Source of the DNA: Pseudomonas capsici
GTDB lineage: Bacteria; Pseudomonadota; Gammaproteobacteria; Pseudomonadales; Pseudomonadaceae
Length of the DNA stretch: 64,000 nucleotides
Reading direction: 5' to 3'
Assembly (NCBI RefSeq): GCF_017165765.1
Contig: NZ_JAFGZD010000023.1
Span: 1 to 64,000, forward strand
Shown: positions 11,777 through 21,401 of the stretch, one piece after another
Numbering within the stretch: position 1 is the stretch's first letter
Layout of the letters: each line of letters starts with the position of its first letter
Notes under the pieces: model-generated
Told to the model about the DNA's origin: nothing
The model's input: only the letters and a program-made list of their open reading frames with translations
Database searches by the model: none
Position numbers and translations under genes: made by a program

Positions 11777-12259
11777 TCAGTCGTCCTTGCCCTTGCTGCG
11801 CACGGCCCGTTGCAGTTCGCGATCCGAATCGCGTTCTCGCTCGGTATGGCGCTTGTCGTATTCCTTTTTACCCTTGCCCAGAGCAATCTCGCACTTGATC
11901 AAGTGCTGCTTCCAGTAAAGGGAAAGGGCTACGCAGGCATAACCTTTCTGCTGCACCGAGCTTGTGAGCTTTTCGAGCTCGCGCTGGTTCAGCAACAGTT
12001 TACGGGTGCGTGTCGGGTCAGCGATGACGTGTGTGCTGGCGGTCTTGAGTGGCGTGATATGGCTGCCCATCAGCCAGGCCTCGCCATCCTTGAGCAGCAC
12101 ATAACTGTCAACCAGCTGTACCTTGTTGGCACGCAGGCTTTTTACTTCCCAGCCAGCCAGGACCAGACCGGCCTCGAACTTGTGTTCGATGAAGTAATCG
12201 TGACGCGCCTTTTTATTTTGCGCGATGGTCCCTGTGGGATGTTTCTTGAGCTTAGCCAT
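11777..12259 (-). CDS. smpB: SsrA-binding protein
   Basis: A 160-residue RNA-binding partner of tmRNA, needed for trans-translation on stalled ribosomes. The start MAKLKKHPTG, the conserved core NKKARHDYFIEHKFEAGLVL, the GSHI motif and the basic C-terminal tail (KGKKEYDKRHTERERDSDR) are all present. Length is normal for the family. I chose the ATG at 12259; the longer upstream frame lacks family similarity. Its RNA partner ssrA is about 9.3 kb away in the same window. The 3' end faces lldR across a REP cluster. Confidence 0.97.
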   Translation of the reverse strand: MAKLKKHPTGTIAQNKKARHDYFIEHKFEAGLVLAGWEVKSLRANKVQLVDSYVLLKDGEAWLMGSHITPLKTASTHVIADPTRTRKLLLNQRELEKLTSSVQQKGYACVALSLYWKQHLIKCEIALGKGKKEYDKRHTERERDSDRELQRAVRSKGKDD

Positions 12260-12486
12260 AGGGGCCGCATTATAGGGAGTTGCTTCAATGTCGGCTACGG
12301 GAAAGCGTGCGCTTGAGCACGAAGGATGAATCCCGGACAATGTGTACTCTTTTCAAGGCCATCCTGTTGTGATGCTGCAGGCGAGGCAGGGGATTTGATG
12401 AGCCTTGAATTCTTTTTTGCTGCGCTACGTGGCACCGTTAGGCATTCTTGTGGTGTTTGCCGCTCAGCTTTGGAATTGACGCTCAC

Positions 12487-12921
12487 ATGACTACCCATAT
12501 TCAGCGCTCGGCTCTTTTGCCGTATCCGGCCGGGTTCTTGTTCGACCTGGTCAATGATGTGGCCCGCTATTCCGAATTCCTGCCCTGGTGCGCCTCGGCG
12601 GTGGTGCTTGAGGAAAGCGAGACGCACATGCGCGCAAGCCTGGAGGTCGCCAAGGGTGGCCTGAGTCAGAAGTTTGTAACGCGCAATGTACTGGTACCCG
12701 GAGAATCCATCGTGATGGATCTGGTCGAGGGGCCTTTCAATCAGTTGCATGGTGTCTGGACATTCAAGCCGCTGGGTGAGAAGGCCTGCAAGATCAGCCT
12801 GGACCTCACCTTCGACTATGCCGGCTCCATTGTGCGCGCCACGCTGGGGCCGCTGTTCAATCAGGCCGCCAATACGCTGGTGGATGCCTTTTGTCAGCGA
12901 GCCAAAGAGCTGCATGTCTGA
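12487..12921 (+). CDS. ratA: RatA-family START-domain protein
   Basis: A 144-residue single-domain START/polyketide-cyclase protein (COQ10-like), visible in YPAGFLFDLVNDVARYSEFLPWC and VEGPFNQLHGVWTFKPL. E. coli RatA has been described as blocking 70S assembly. Homology to Coq10 suggests a ubiquinone-binding role instead, and both remain open here. The ATG at 12487 gives the standard N-terminus MTTHIQRSALLPY. The 3' end overlaps rnfH by 8 bases, the usual ratA-rnfH pairing. Confidence 0.9.
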   Translation: MTTHIQRSALLPYPAGFLFDLVNDVARYSEFLPWCASAVVLEESETHMRASLEVAKGGLSQKFVTRNVLVPGESIVMDLVEGPFNQLHGVWTFKPLGEKACKISLDLTFDYAGSIVRATLGPLFNQAANTLVDAFCQRAKELHV

Positions 12922-13228
12922 CGAATTGATCCAGATCGAGGTGGTGCATGCCGCCGTCGATCGTCAGGTGTTGCTCAGCGTTGCCGTTCCGGCAGGTTCA
13001 TCGGTGCAGCAGGCGCTTGTCGCTTCGGGCATGCAGGAGCGGTTTCCTGAACTGGATCTGGCCCAATGTCCGGTGGGGATTTTCGGCAAGGCAGTGAAAG
13101 ATCCTTCAGTGCGCGTGTTGCAGGCAGGGGATCGTATCGAGATTTATCGTCCGCTGTTGGCTGACCCTATGGAAGTGCGACGCTTGCGTGCCGCCAGGGC
13201 GCGTTTGAACAGAGACGCCATGTCCTGA
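12914..13228 (+). CDS. rnfH: RnfH family ubiquitin-fold protein
   Basis: A 104-residue protein of the RnfH/UPF0125 family, with a predicted beta-grasp fold. The hallmarks are VPAGSSVQQALVASG, QCPVGIFGKAVKD and GDRIEIYRPLLADPMEVRR. Function is uncertain: the name comes from association with Rnf electron-transport loci, but here, as in many gammaproteobacteria, the partner is ratA. The start overlaps the ratA end, which implies coupled translation. A strong bidirectional terminator follows. Confidence 0.93.
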   Translation: MSDELIQIEVVHAAVDRQVLLSVAVPAGSSVQQALVASGMQERFPELDLAQCPVGIFGKAVKDPSVRVLQAGDRIEIYRPLLADPMEVRRLRAARARLNRDAMS

Positions 13229-13250
13229 TCCTTTCAGAACGACAGATAGC

Positions 13251-13277
13251 AAAAAGCCCGGCATGCCGGGCTTTTTT
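13251..13277. terminator. bidirectional terminator between rnfH and bamE
   Basis: AAAAAGCCCGGC, AT, GCCGGGCTTTTTT: a near-perfect palindrome with T runs in both directions, between convergent genes. Confidence 0.95.
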
Positions 13278-13294
13278 GTGGAAAACGTTTCCGA

Positions 13295-13816
13295 TTAATG
13301 CGGAGTTGTTTCCAGTGGTTCCTGCACAGGCACCGGAACAGTTTCGACACTGTCCACGTCCTTCTGGATCTGATCCAGCAGCGAGCCTGGTTTGGCTGGT
13401 GCTTCGGGCGCTTGTTGTGGCTGGTTTTCAGCTGGAACCGTCTGGTTGCTGCGGTTGCCGAGGATGGCTTCATCGCGGCTTACGCCGGGCATGAAGTCGC
13501 CGGACAGGCTGACCAGTTGATCGTTACCGTTGAAGATCAGGCTGATGCGTTCCTGCTGGCGTTCACCGCCACCAGGCTGCAGGCTGTACAGGTAGTCCCA
13601 GCGATCAGTATGAAATGTGTCGGTCAGCAGAGGGTTACCCATGATAAACCGTACTTGCCGCCGGGTCATTCCGGGACGTAACTGGTCTATCATGTCCTGC
13701 GTGACGACATTTCCCTGTTGGATGTCGATTTTGTAAACCCCGGGGAATGAACAACCGGCGAGTGCGAGCAGTCCCACAAGGGTGAAACTGGTTAGCAAGA
13801 GCTTGGTGTTTTGCAT
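13295..13816 (-). CDS. bamE: outer-membrane assembly lipoprotein BamE
   Basis: A 173-residue lipoprotein (OmlA/SmpA) of the BAM complex that inserts beta-barrel proteins in the outer membrane. The signal sequence ends in the lipobox LAGC (Cys22). The SmpA/OmlA fold follows, with the signatures GNVVTQDMIDQLRPGMTRRQVRFIMG and DRWDYLYSL. The proline/glutamine-rich C-terminal tail (about 60 residues) is longer than in E. coli BamE but usual in Pseudomonas. It diverges from fur across about 100 bases. Confidence 0.96.
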   Translation of the reverse strand: MQNTKLLLTSFTLVGLLALAGCSFPGVYKIDIQQGNVVTQDMIDQLRPGMTRRQVRFIMGNPLLTDTFHTDRWDYLYSLQPGGGERQQERISLIFNGNDQLVSLSGDFMPGVSRDEAILGNRSNQTVPAENQPQQAPEAPAKPGSLLDQIQKDVDSVETVPVPVQEPLETTPH

Positions 13817-13914
13817 CGGTGGGCGACTTCCACTATCTTGGCTGGGACAACGTAAACCCGGATCATACCTGCATTAAGAGAAGCTGCGAAGCAGCGTCTG
13901 CGAGAAAGCTGACC

Positions 13915-14322
13915 ATGGTTGAAAATAGCGAACTACGTAAAGCAGGACTTAAGGTGACCTTGCCGCGGGTCAAAATCCTTCAAATGCTCGATTCTGCCGA
14001 GCAGCGCCACATGAGTGCCGAAGATGTCTACAAGGCGCTGATGGAGGCTAGCGAGGATGTCGGTCTGGCCACGGTCTACCGTGTTCTGACTCAGTTTGAA
14101 GCTGCCGGATTGGTGGTTCGCCACAATTTCGATGGCGGTCATGCTGTGTTCGAGCTGGCTGATGGCGGCCACCATGACCATATGGTCAATGTGGAATCCG
14201 GCGAAGTGATCGAGTTCTTCGACGAAGAGATCGAGAAACTGCAAAAGGCTATCGTCGAGAGGCACGGTTACGATCTGGTCGATCACAACCTTGTACTCTA
14301 CGTTCGGAACAAAAAGGCGTAA
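13915..14322 (+). CDS. fur: ferric uptake regulator
   Basis: A 135-residue iron-responsive repressor. The N-terminal winged helix (LRKAGLKVTLPRVKILQML ... TVYRVLTQFEAAGLV) is followed by the metal-binding dimer domain with HHDHMVNV, H32-region and E81-type ligands. The protein has no cysteine at all: the CxxC zinc site of E. coli Fur is absent, and the position held by the single cysteine of P. aeruginosa Fur is asparagine (HHDHMVNVESGEV). I start at the ATG at 13915 (MVENSELRK); the upstream in-frame extension has no family similarity. Confidence 0.97.
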   Translation: MVENSELRKAGLKVTLPRVKILQMLDSAEQRHMSAEDVYKALMEASEDVGLATVYRVLTQFEAAGLVVRHNFDGGHAVFELADGGHHDHMVNVESGEVIEFFDEEIEKLQKAIVERHGYDLVDHNLVLYVRNKKA

Positions 14323-14333
14323 GCCAGCGACGA

Positions 14334-14361
14334 CAAAGGCGACCTCAGGGGCGCCTTTGTG
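14334..14361. terminator. terminator between fur and recN
   Basis: CAAAGGCG, 10-base loop, CGCCTTTG followed by TGCTTT. It lies just after the fur stop and before the recN 3' end, so it probably serves the fur transcript. Confidence 0.65.
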
Positions 14362-14373
14362 CTTTCTGAAGGG

Positions 14374-16047
14374 TCAGTTGTTGGCGGTGATGACCATTTT
14401 CTTCGCGTGAGCCAGAGACTCTTTGGTCAGATCGATGCCACCGAGCATGCGCGCCACTTCTTCTATACGTTCGGTCTTGTTGAGTTTCGCCACAGCGGTG
14501 CGGGTGGCGTCGCTGCCTCTGACCTTGTGCACGAACAAATGCTGATGGCCTTGCGCTGCTACCTGCGGCAGGTGGGTGACGGTCATCACTTGTCCGCGTT
14601 CGCCCAGGCGGCGCAGCAACTGCCCGACAATCTCGGCGGTCGGCCCGCCGATGCCCACGTCCACTTCGTCGAACACCAGGGTTGGTACTCGTGAGGTCTG
14701 GGCAGTAATTACCTGGATCGCCAGACTGATGCGTGACAGTTCGCCCCCCGAAGCGACCTTGGCCAGAGCCTTGAGCGGTTGCCCGGGGTTGGCGCTGACC
14801 AGCAGCTCGACCTGTTCCAGGCCGTGGGGTAGCAGGTCGTTGCCGGTATTGGGCTTCAGCTCGATGGCGAATCGTCCGCCGGGCATGCCCAGACGGTGGA
14901 TTTCCTCTTCGACGGCATGGGCCAGTTCGCCTGAGGCGCGCATGCGCATGTCGCTCAGCTCGCGGGCCTTTTCCTGATAATGGCGGGCGAAGGAGGCCAG
15001 CTCGCGCTCAAGTCGTTCGATGGACTCGTCGTTGGCATTGAGGGTTTCGATTTCGTCCAGCAACTTTTGCTGCAGCGAGCCCAGTTCGGTCGGCTGGATA
15101 CGGTGCTTGCGCGCCAGTGTATAGATGCTGTCCAGACGCTCTTCGAGTTGTTGCAGGCGCGCCGGGTCGGCGTCGAAATGGTCCAGGAAACGGTTGAGTT
15201 CGCCGACGGCTTCTTCTATCTGTATCTGCGCGCTGGACAGCAGGTCGGTGGCTTCGCTCAGGGCTGTCGGCGAGTTGTTGACGCTGCCCAGGCGATTCAG
15301 GCTGGCGGTCAGGGCATTCAGCACATTGCCCGAATCGCTCTCGCTGCATTGCTCCACGACCTGACGGCAGATGCTCAGCAGGCTTTCGGCGTTGGTCAGG
15401 TTCTTGTGTTCCTGTTCGAGCTGTTCCAGCTCGTTTTCGCCCAGGCTCAGGCCTTCCAGTTCTTCCAGTTGATAGCTGAGCAACTGATGCCGTGCGCGCT
15501 GTTCATCGCCGGAGTTGGAGAGTTGCTCCAGCTCCTGGCGGGTCTGGCGCCAGCGCTGGGCCGCCAGTTGCACCTGGCGTGCCAGTTCGGTGGCACCGGC
15601 GTATTCGTCCAGCAGGCGTCTGTGGGTATCGGTTTTCAGCAGCGACTGGTGTTCATGCTGGCTGTGGATGTCGATCAGCAGTTCGCCCAGAGACTTGAGG
15701 TCGCCTTGGGGGCAGGGCGTGCCATTGATATAGGAGCGTGAGCGCCCTTCGGCCGTAATGACCCGCCGCAGAATGCACGGACCGTCGTTATCCAGGTCAC
15801 GCTCCTTGAGCCAGCCTTGCGCTTCGGGAATATCGGCCAGATCGAAGGTGGCCAGAATGTCGGCCTTGTCGGCACCTGGACGAACGACGCCACTATCGGC
15901 GCGATCGCCGAGCGTCAGGCCCAGGGCGTCGAGCATGATCGACTTGCCGGCACCGGTTTCGCCAGTGATTACGCTCATGCCTCGATCCAGTTCCAGATCA
16001 AGGTGTTCGACGATGGCGTAGTTATGTACGGAAAGGTGCACCAGCAT
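14374..16047 (-). CDS. recN: DNA repair protein RecN
   Basis: A 557-residue SMC-like ATPase for double-strand-break repair. Walker A GETGAGKS is near residue 30, a long coiled-coil middle section (about 150-380) follows, then the signature ASGGELSRISLAIQV and Walker B TLVFDEVDVGIGG. Length matches the family (about 555). It converges on fur and diverges from grpE across about 270 bases. I saw no convincing LexA box in that gap by eye. Confidence 0.97.
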   Translation of the reverse strand: MLVHLSVHNYAIVEHLDLELDRGMSVITGETGAGKSIMLDALGLTLGDRADSGVVRPGADKADILATFDLADIPEAQGWLKERDLDNDGPCILRRVITAEGRSRSYINGTPCPQGDLKSLGELLIDIHSQHEHQSLLKTDTHRRLLDEYAGATELARQVQLAAQRWRQTRQELEQLSNSGDEQRARHQLLSYQLEELEGLSLGENELEQLEQEHKNLTNAESLLSICRQVVEQCSESDSGNVLNALTASLNRLGSVNNSPTALSEATDLLSSAQIQIEEAVGELNRFLDHFDADPARLQQLEERLDSIYTLARKHRIQPTELGSLQQKLLDEIETLNANDESIERLERELASFARHYQEKARELSDMRMRASGELAHAVEEEIHRLGMPGGRFAIELKPNTGNDLLPHGLEQVELLVSANPGQPLKALAKVASGGELSRISLAIQVITAQTSRVPTLVFDEVDVGIGGPTAEIVGQLLRRLGERGQVMTVTHLPQVAAQGHQHLFVHKVRGSDATRTAVAKLNKTERIEEVARMLGGIDLTKESLAHAKKMVITANN

Positions 16048-16237
16048 GGAGTGGCTCCCAAGCGATTTGTCTGGTTATTTATACAGTGTTTCATTTGCTT
16101 CTGACAATGCTTGGGTTTAGCTCGTTTTGATCGGGTTGCACGCTTTTTTAGTCCGGGGAGCGATGAAAACCGGTTCCCTCGGCCCATGGGCGATCCGGGA
16201 AATTTTCAGCCAATGCGCATATCCGTCATGCCCAGCC

Positions 16238-16266
16238 CTTGAAGCCTGAAAATCCGTTCCCATATA
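16238..16266 (+). promoter_or_regulatory. heat-shock (sigma-32) promoter of grpE
   Basis: CTTGAAG (16238-16244), a 14-base spacer and CCCATATA (16259-16266) closely match the sigma-32 consensus CTTGAAA-N11-16-CCCATnT. It lies 53 bases before the grpE ATG. Confidence 0.85.
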
Positions 16267-16318
16267 GGGGGGCAGAAGCGCGAGATGGGTTCGCGGACGT
16301 TTTTGAGAGGAGAACACT

Positions 16319-16882
16319 ATGGCTGACGAACAGAATCTGGATGCGCAGAACCAGGACCAGGCTGGCGAGACAGCTTCGGGTGACGATCTTGCAACTCGTG
16401 TGCAGGTGCTCGAAGAACAACTGGCAGCGGCACAGGATCAGTCCCTGCGTGTAGCTGCGGATCTGCAGAACGTACGTCGTCGTGCAGAACAGGATGTGGA
16501 AAAGGCTCACAAATTCGCTCTGGAGAAATTCGCAGGCGATCTGCTGCCTATCGTCGACAGCCTGGAGCGTGGCCTGGACCTGTCCAGCCCGGACGACGAA
16601 AGCATTCGTCCGATGCGTGAAGGTATCGAGCTGACGCTCAAGATGTTCAACGACACCCTCAAGCGTTATCAGCTGGAGGCAATCGACCCGCACGGCCAGC
16701 CATTCAATGCCGAACATCATCAGGCAATGGCCATGCAGGAAAGCGCGGATGTCGAGCCAAACAGCGTTCTGAAAGTGTTCCAGAAGGGCTATCAGCTCAA
16801 CGGTCGTCTGTTGCGTCCGGCCATGGTCGTGGTCAGCAAGGCACCGTCGCCTGTTTCGCCATCAATTGATGAGCAGGCTTGA
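16319..16882 (+). CDS. grpE: nucleotide exchange factor GrpE
   Basis: A 187-residue cochaperone that releases ADP from DnaK. The acidic N-terminus and long dimerisation helix (residues 20-80, LEEQLAAAQDQSLRVAADLQ) precede the beta-domain with the family motif NAEHHQAMAMQES ... VLKVFQKGYQLNGRLLRPAMV. It opens the grpE-dnaK-dnaJ locus under its own sigma-32 promoter. The dnaK heat-shock promoter overlaps its stop codon. Confidence 0.98.
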   Translation: MADEQNLDAQNQDQAGETASGDDLATRVQVLEEQLAAAQDQSLRVAADLQNVRRRAEQDVEKAHKFALEKFAGDLLPIVDSLERGLDLSSPDDESIRPMREGIELTLKMFNDTLKRYQLEAIDPHGQPFNAEHHQAMAMQESADVEPNSVLKVFQKGYQLNGRLLRPAMVVVSKAPSPVSPSIDEQA

Positions 16883-16906
16883 AATCGGCTGTCCGGCCCC
16901 CATTTA
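16878..16906 (+). promoter_or_regulatory. heat-shock (sigma-32) promoter of dnaK
   Basis: CTTGAAA (16878-16884), 14-base spacer, CCCATTTA (16899-16906). The -35 element overlaps the last codons and stop of grpE. The spacer length is identical to that of the grpE promoter. dnaK begins 80 bases downstream. Confidence 0.88.
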
Positions 16907-16985
16907 AAGGCCAAGCGTTTAAGAGCTACCGCAATCTGTAAACGCAGTTGCGGCAACCAAATCAAAAGTTTCGGGAGAGTCAAAG

Positions 16986-18902
<1,917 letters not shown>

Positions 18903-19226
18903 GCGCAGGCTTGCTTGAAAGCCAGTTGACCCGTTCCGAGCGGTGGCTGGTAGGATGTCGCCGCGCGGGAGCTTGCTCCCGCGTTGGCGTGTCTGGAACA
19001 GGCAAAATTCCGGCGTGCGGATTTTGGTCCGTGCGCCCTGTGGCAAGGCTGTCATGCTCCTGCGTGGCGGCTCGTTCTGCCGCTTTCTCGGTCAGGCAAC
19101 TGGCTGTCTAAACAAGACCAGGATCGTTGAATTGACGTGAGTTGGGTCCGGGCCTGTATGGGGCTCAACGAGTTTGGCAAGGCTCAGGAGGGTTTTGCCG
19201 GACGTCCTCAAGAGTGCGGAAGAATT
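18903..19226. other. dnaK-dnaJ intergenic region
   Basis: These 324 bases hold one REP-type palindrome (18964-18983) and no convincing gene. A separate heat-shock promoter for dnaJ is not evident: CTTGAAA at about 18914 lacks a correctly spaced -10 element. Confidence 0.6.
18964..18983. repeat. REP-type palindrome
   Basis: CGCGGGAGC, TT, GCTCCCGCG: a perfect 20-base inverted repeat of the GCGGGAGC type common between Pseudomonas genes. No T run follows, so it is not a standard terminator. Confidence 0.75.
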
Positions 19227-20360
19227 ATGGCAAAGCGTGATTATTACGAAGTGTTGGGGGTGGAGCGGGGCGCCAGCGAGGCTGAGCTGAAAAAGGCTTA
19301 CCGCCGCCTTGCGATGAAGCATCACCCTGACCGCAACCCTGATGACAAGGCTGCGGAAGAGGCGTTCAAAGAGGCCAACGAGGCCTATGAAGTTCTGTCC
19401 GATGCCAGCAAGCGTGCGGCATACGATCAGTACGGTCATGCCGGCATAGATCCGAGCATGGGTGGCGGCGGTTTCGGTGGCGGTGCTGGCGGTGCGAACT
19501 TCTCCGATATCTTCGGTGACGTGTTCAGTGACTTCTTCGGCGGTGGCCGTGGGGGTGGCGGTCGTGGCGGCGCACAGCGCGGCAGCGATCTGCGCTACAC
19601 GCTTGAGCTGGATCTCGAAGAGGCGGTTCGCGGTACTACCGTCAATATCCGTGTTCCGACGCTGGTCAATTGCAAGCCTTGCGATGGCAGCGGCGCGAAG
19701 AAGGGTTCTTCGCCAGTTACTTGCCCGACATGTGGCGGTATTGGCCAGGTGCGCATGCAGCAGGGGTTCTTCTCCGTGCAGCAGACCTGCCCTCGTTGCC
19801 ATGGTCACGGCAAGATCATTTCCGATCCGTGCGATTCCTGCCATGGCGAAGGCCGTGTCGAAGAATCCAAGACCCTGTCGGTCAAGGTTCCGCCGGGTGT
19901 CGATACCGGTGACCGTATCCGTCTGTCCGGTGAAGGTGAAGTGGGCTCCCAGGGCGGGCCGACCGGCGACCTGTACGTTGTGATCAATGTGCGTGAGCAC
20001 GCCATTTTCCAGCGCGACGGCAAGCATCTGTATTGCGAAGTGCCGATCAGTTTCACTGACGCGGCGCTGGGTGGTGAGCTTGAAGTGCCGACGCTGGATG
20101 GTCGGGTCAAGTTGAAGATTCCTGAAGGTACCCAGACCGGCAAGCAGTTCCGCTTGCGTGGCAAGGGTGTGGCTCCGGTGCGTGGCGGCGGTGCTGGCGA
20201 CCTGATGTGCCGGGTAGCGGTTGAAACGCCGGTCAATCTCGGCAAGCGTCAGCGTGAGCTGCTCGAAGAGTTCCGTACCTCCCTTGAAGGCGACGACTCC
20301 CACTCCCCGAAAGCCAGTGGCTGGTTCGAGGGTGTGAAGCGTTTCTTCGGTGACTTGTAA
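19227..20360 (+). CDS. dnaJ: chaperone DnaJ (Hsp40)
   Basis: A 377-residue type I J-protein. The J domain (residues 1-70) carries the HPD motif in MKHHPDRNPDD. A glycine/phenylalanine-rich linker follows (GGGGFGGGAGG). The zinc-finger region (about 138-215) has four CxxCxGxG repeats (CKPCDGSG, CPTCGGIG, CPRCHGHG, CDSCHGEG). The C-terminal substrate-binding domain ends the protein. I start at the ATG at 19227, MAKRDYYEVLG; the open frame 90 bases upstream lacks similarity. Confidence 0.98.
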   Translation: MAKRDYYEVLGVERGASEAELKKAYRRLAMKHHPDRNPDDKAAEEAFKEANEAYEVLSDASKRAAYDQYGHAGIDPSMGGGGFGGGAGGANFSDIFGDVFSDFFGGGRGGGGRGGAQRGSDLRYTLELDLEEAVRGTTVNIRVPTLVNCKPCDGSGAKKGSSPVTCPTCGGIGQVRMQQGFFSVQQTCPRCHGHGKIISDPCDSCHGEGRVEESKTLSVKVPPGVDTGDRIRLSGEGEVGSQGGPTGDLYVVINVREHAIFQRDGKHLYCEVPISFTDAALGGELEVPTLDGRVKLKIPEGTQTGKQFRLRGKGVAPVRGGGAGDLMCRVAVETPVNLGKRQRELLEEFRTSLEGDDSHSPKASGWFEGVKRFFGDL

Positions 20361-20384
20361 GGGCTGACTGGGCAGGAGAAGGTT

Positions 20385-21188
20385 ATGCGACGTATTGCTG
20401 TGGTAGGCGCCGCCGGGCGCATGGGTAAGACTTTGATCGAGGCGGTTCTGTCGGCGCCGGGTGCCGGGCTGACGGCTGCCATCGATCGTCCGGACAGCAC
20501 GCTGGTCGGTGCCGATGCCGGAGAACTGGCGGCGTTGGGTCGTATCGGCGTGCCGTTGTCGGGTGATGTTGCCCGGGTTGCCGACGAGTTCGATGTGTTG
20601 ATCGACTTCACGCACCCTACGGTCACGCTCAAGAATCTGGCTTTCTGCCGCAAGGCGGGCAAGGCCATGATCATCGGCACCACGGGTTTCAGTGCTGAAG
20701 AGAAACTGCAACTGGCTGAGGCGGCGAAAGAGATTCCCATCGTTTTTGCTGCCAACTTCAGTGTCGGTGTGAACCTCTGCCTGAAGCTGCTGGATACGGC
20801 TGCTCGCGTGCTGGGTGACGACGTCGATATCGAAATCACCGAAGCTCACCACCGTCACAAGGTCGACGCGCCTTCGGGTACGGCGTTGCGCATGGGTGAA
20901 GTGGTTGCCGAGGCGCTGGGGCGTGATCTGCAGAAGGTTGCCGTCTATGGCCGTGAAGGTCAGACCGGTGCCCGCGATCGTCAGTCGATCGGTTTTGCGA
21001 CCATCAGGGCTGGCGATGTCGTGGGTGACCATACCGTTCTGTTCGCTGCCGATGGCGAGCGTGTCGAGATCACCCACAAGGCTTCCAGCCGCATGACATT
21101 TGCCAAGGGGGCCGTTCGGGCTGCGATGTGGCTCGATGGCAAGGCTCCTGGTCTTTATGACATGCAGGACGTGCTGGAGCTGCGCTGA
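20385..21188 (+). CDS. dapB: 4-hydroxy-tetrahydrodipicolinate reductase
   Basis: A 267-residue NAD(P)H-dependent reductase of the diaminopimelate/lysine pathway. The Rossmann glycine motif is GAAGRMGK (about residues 8-15). The catalytic signature EITEAHHRHKVDAPSGTAL near residue 150 contains the active-site His-His and Lys. It follows dnaJ by 25 bases on the same strand, so it may share heat-shock transcripts, and it precedes carA, the usual order in Pseudomonas. Confidence 0.98.
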   Translation: MRRIAVVGAAGRMGKTLIEAVLSAPGAGLTAAIDRPDSTLVGADAGELAALGRIGVPLSGDVARVADEFDVLIDFTHPTVTLKNLAFCRKAGKAMIIGTTGFSAEEKLQLAEAAKEIPIVFAANFSVGVNLCLKLLDTAARVLGDDVDIEITEAHHRHKVDAPSGTALRMGEVVAEALGRDLQKVAVYGREGQTGARDRQSIGFATIRAGDVVGDHTVLFAADGERVEITHKASSRMTFAKGAVRAAMWLDGKAPGLYDMQDVLELR

Positions 21189-21320
21189 TTGCAAGTGCCG
21201 GATTCAGCCTTGTCGCATTCCGTGGGTTTTCGGGCTCATTGGTGGTAGACCCAAAAAGGGTTTTTCTGTAAGCTACAGCTTTAGTGTGTCCACTAAAAGC
21301 GCGCAGATGAATCTATAAGA

Positions 21321-21357
21321 AAGCGGGGTGACGTATCTACGTCATTCCGCTTTTTTG
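21321..21357 (+). terminator. terminator or attenuator in the carA leader
   Basis: AAAGCGGGGTGACG, loop TATCTA, CGTCATTCCGCTTT pairs along 14 bp (two G-U pairs) and is followed by T's. It ends 45 bases before the carA ATG. It could terminate dapB, or attenuate carAB in response to pyrimidines, as has been reported for carA leaders in Pseudomonas. Confidence 0.8.
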
Positions 21358-21401
21358 CAACCTGCGATCGCCCTTTCAGGCTTTATTTACGGGAGGTCTT
21401 C

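Noticed and set aside
18911..18940. Heat-shock promoter for dnaJ at CTTGAAA
   Set aside because: The only CCC-containing -10-like sequence is 9 bases away, too close for sigma-32.
18964..18983. dnaK terminator
   Set aside because: A perfect palindrome but with no T run and with REP-type sequence; called a repeat instead.
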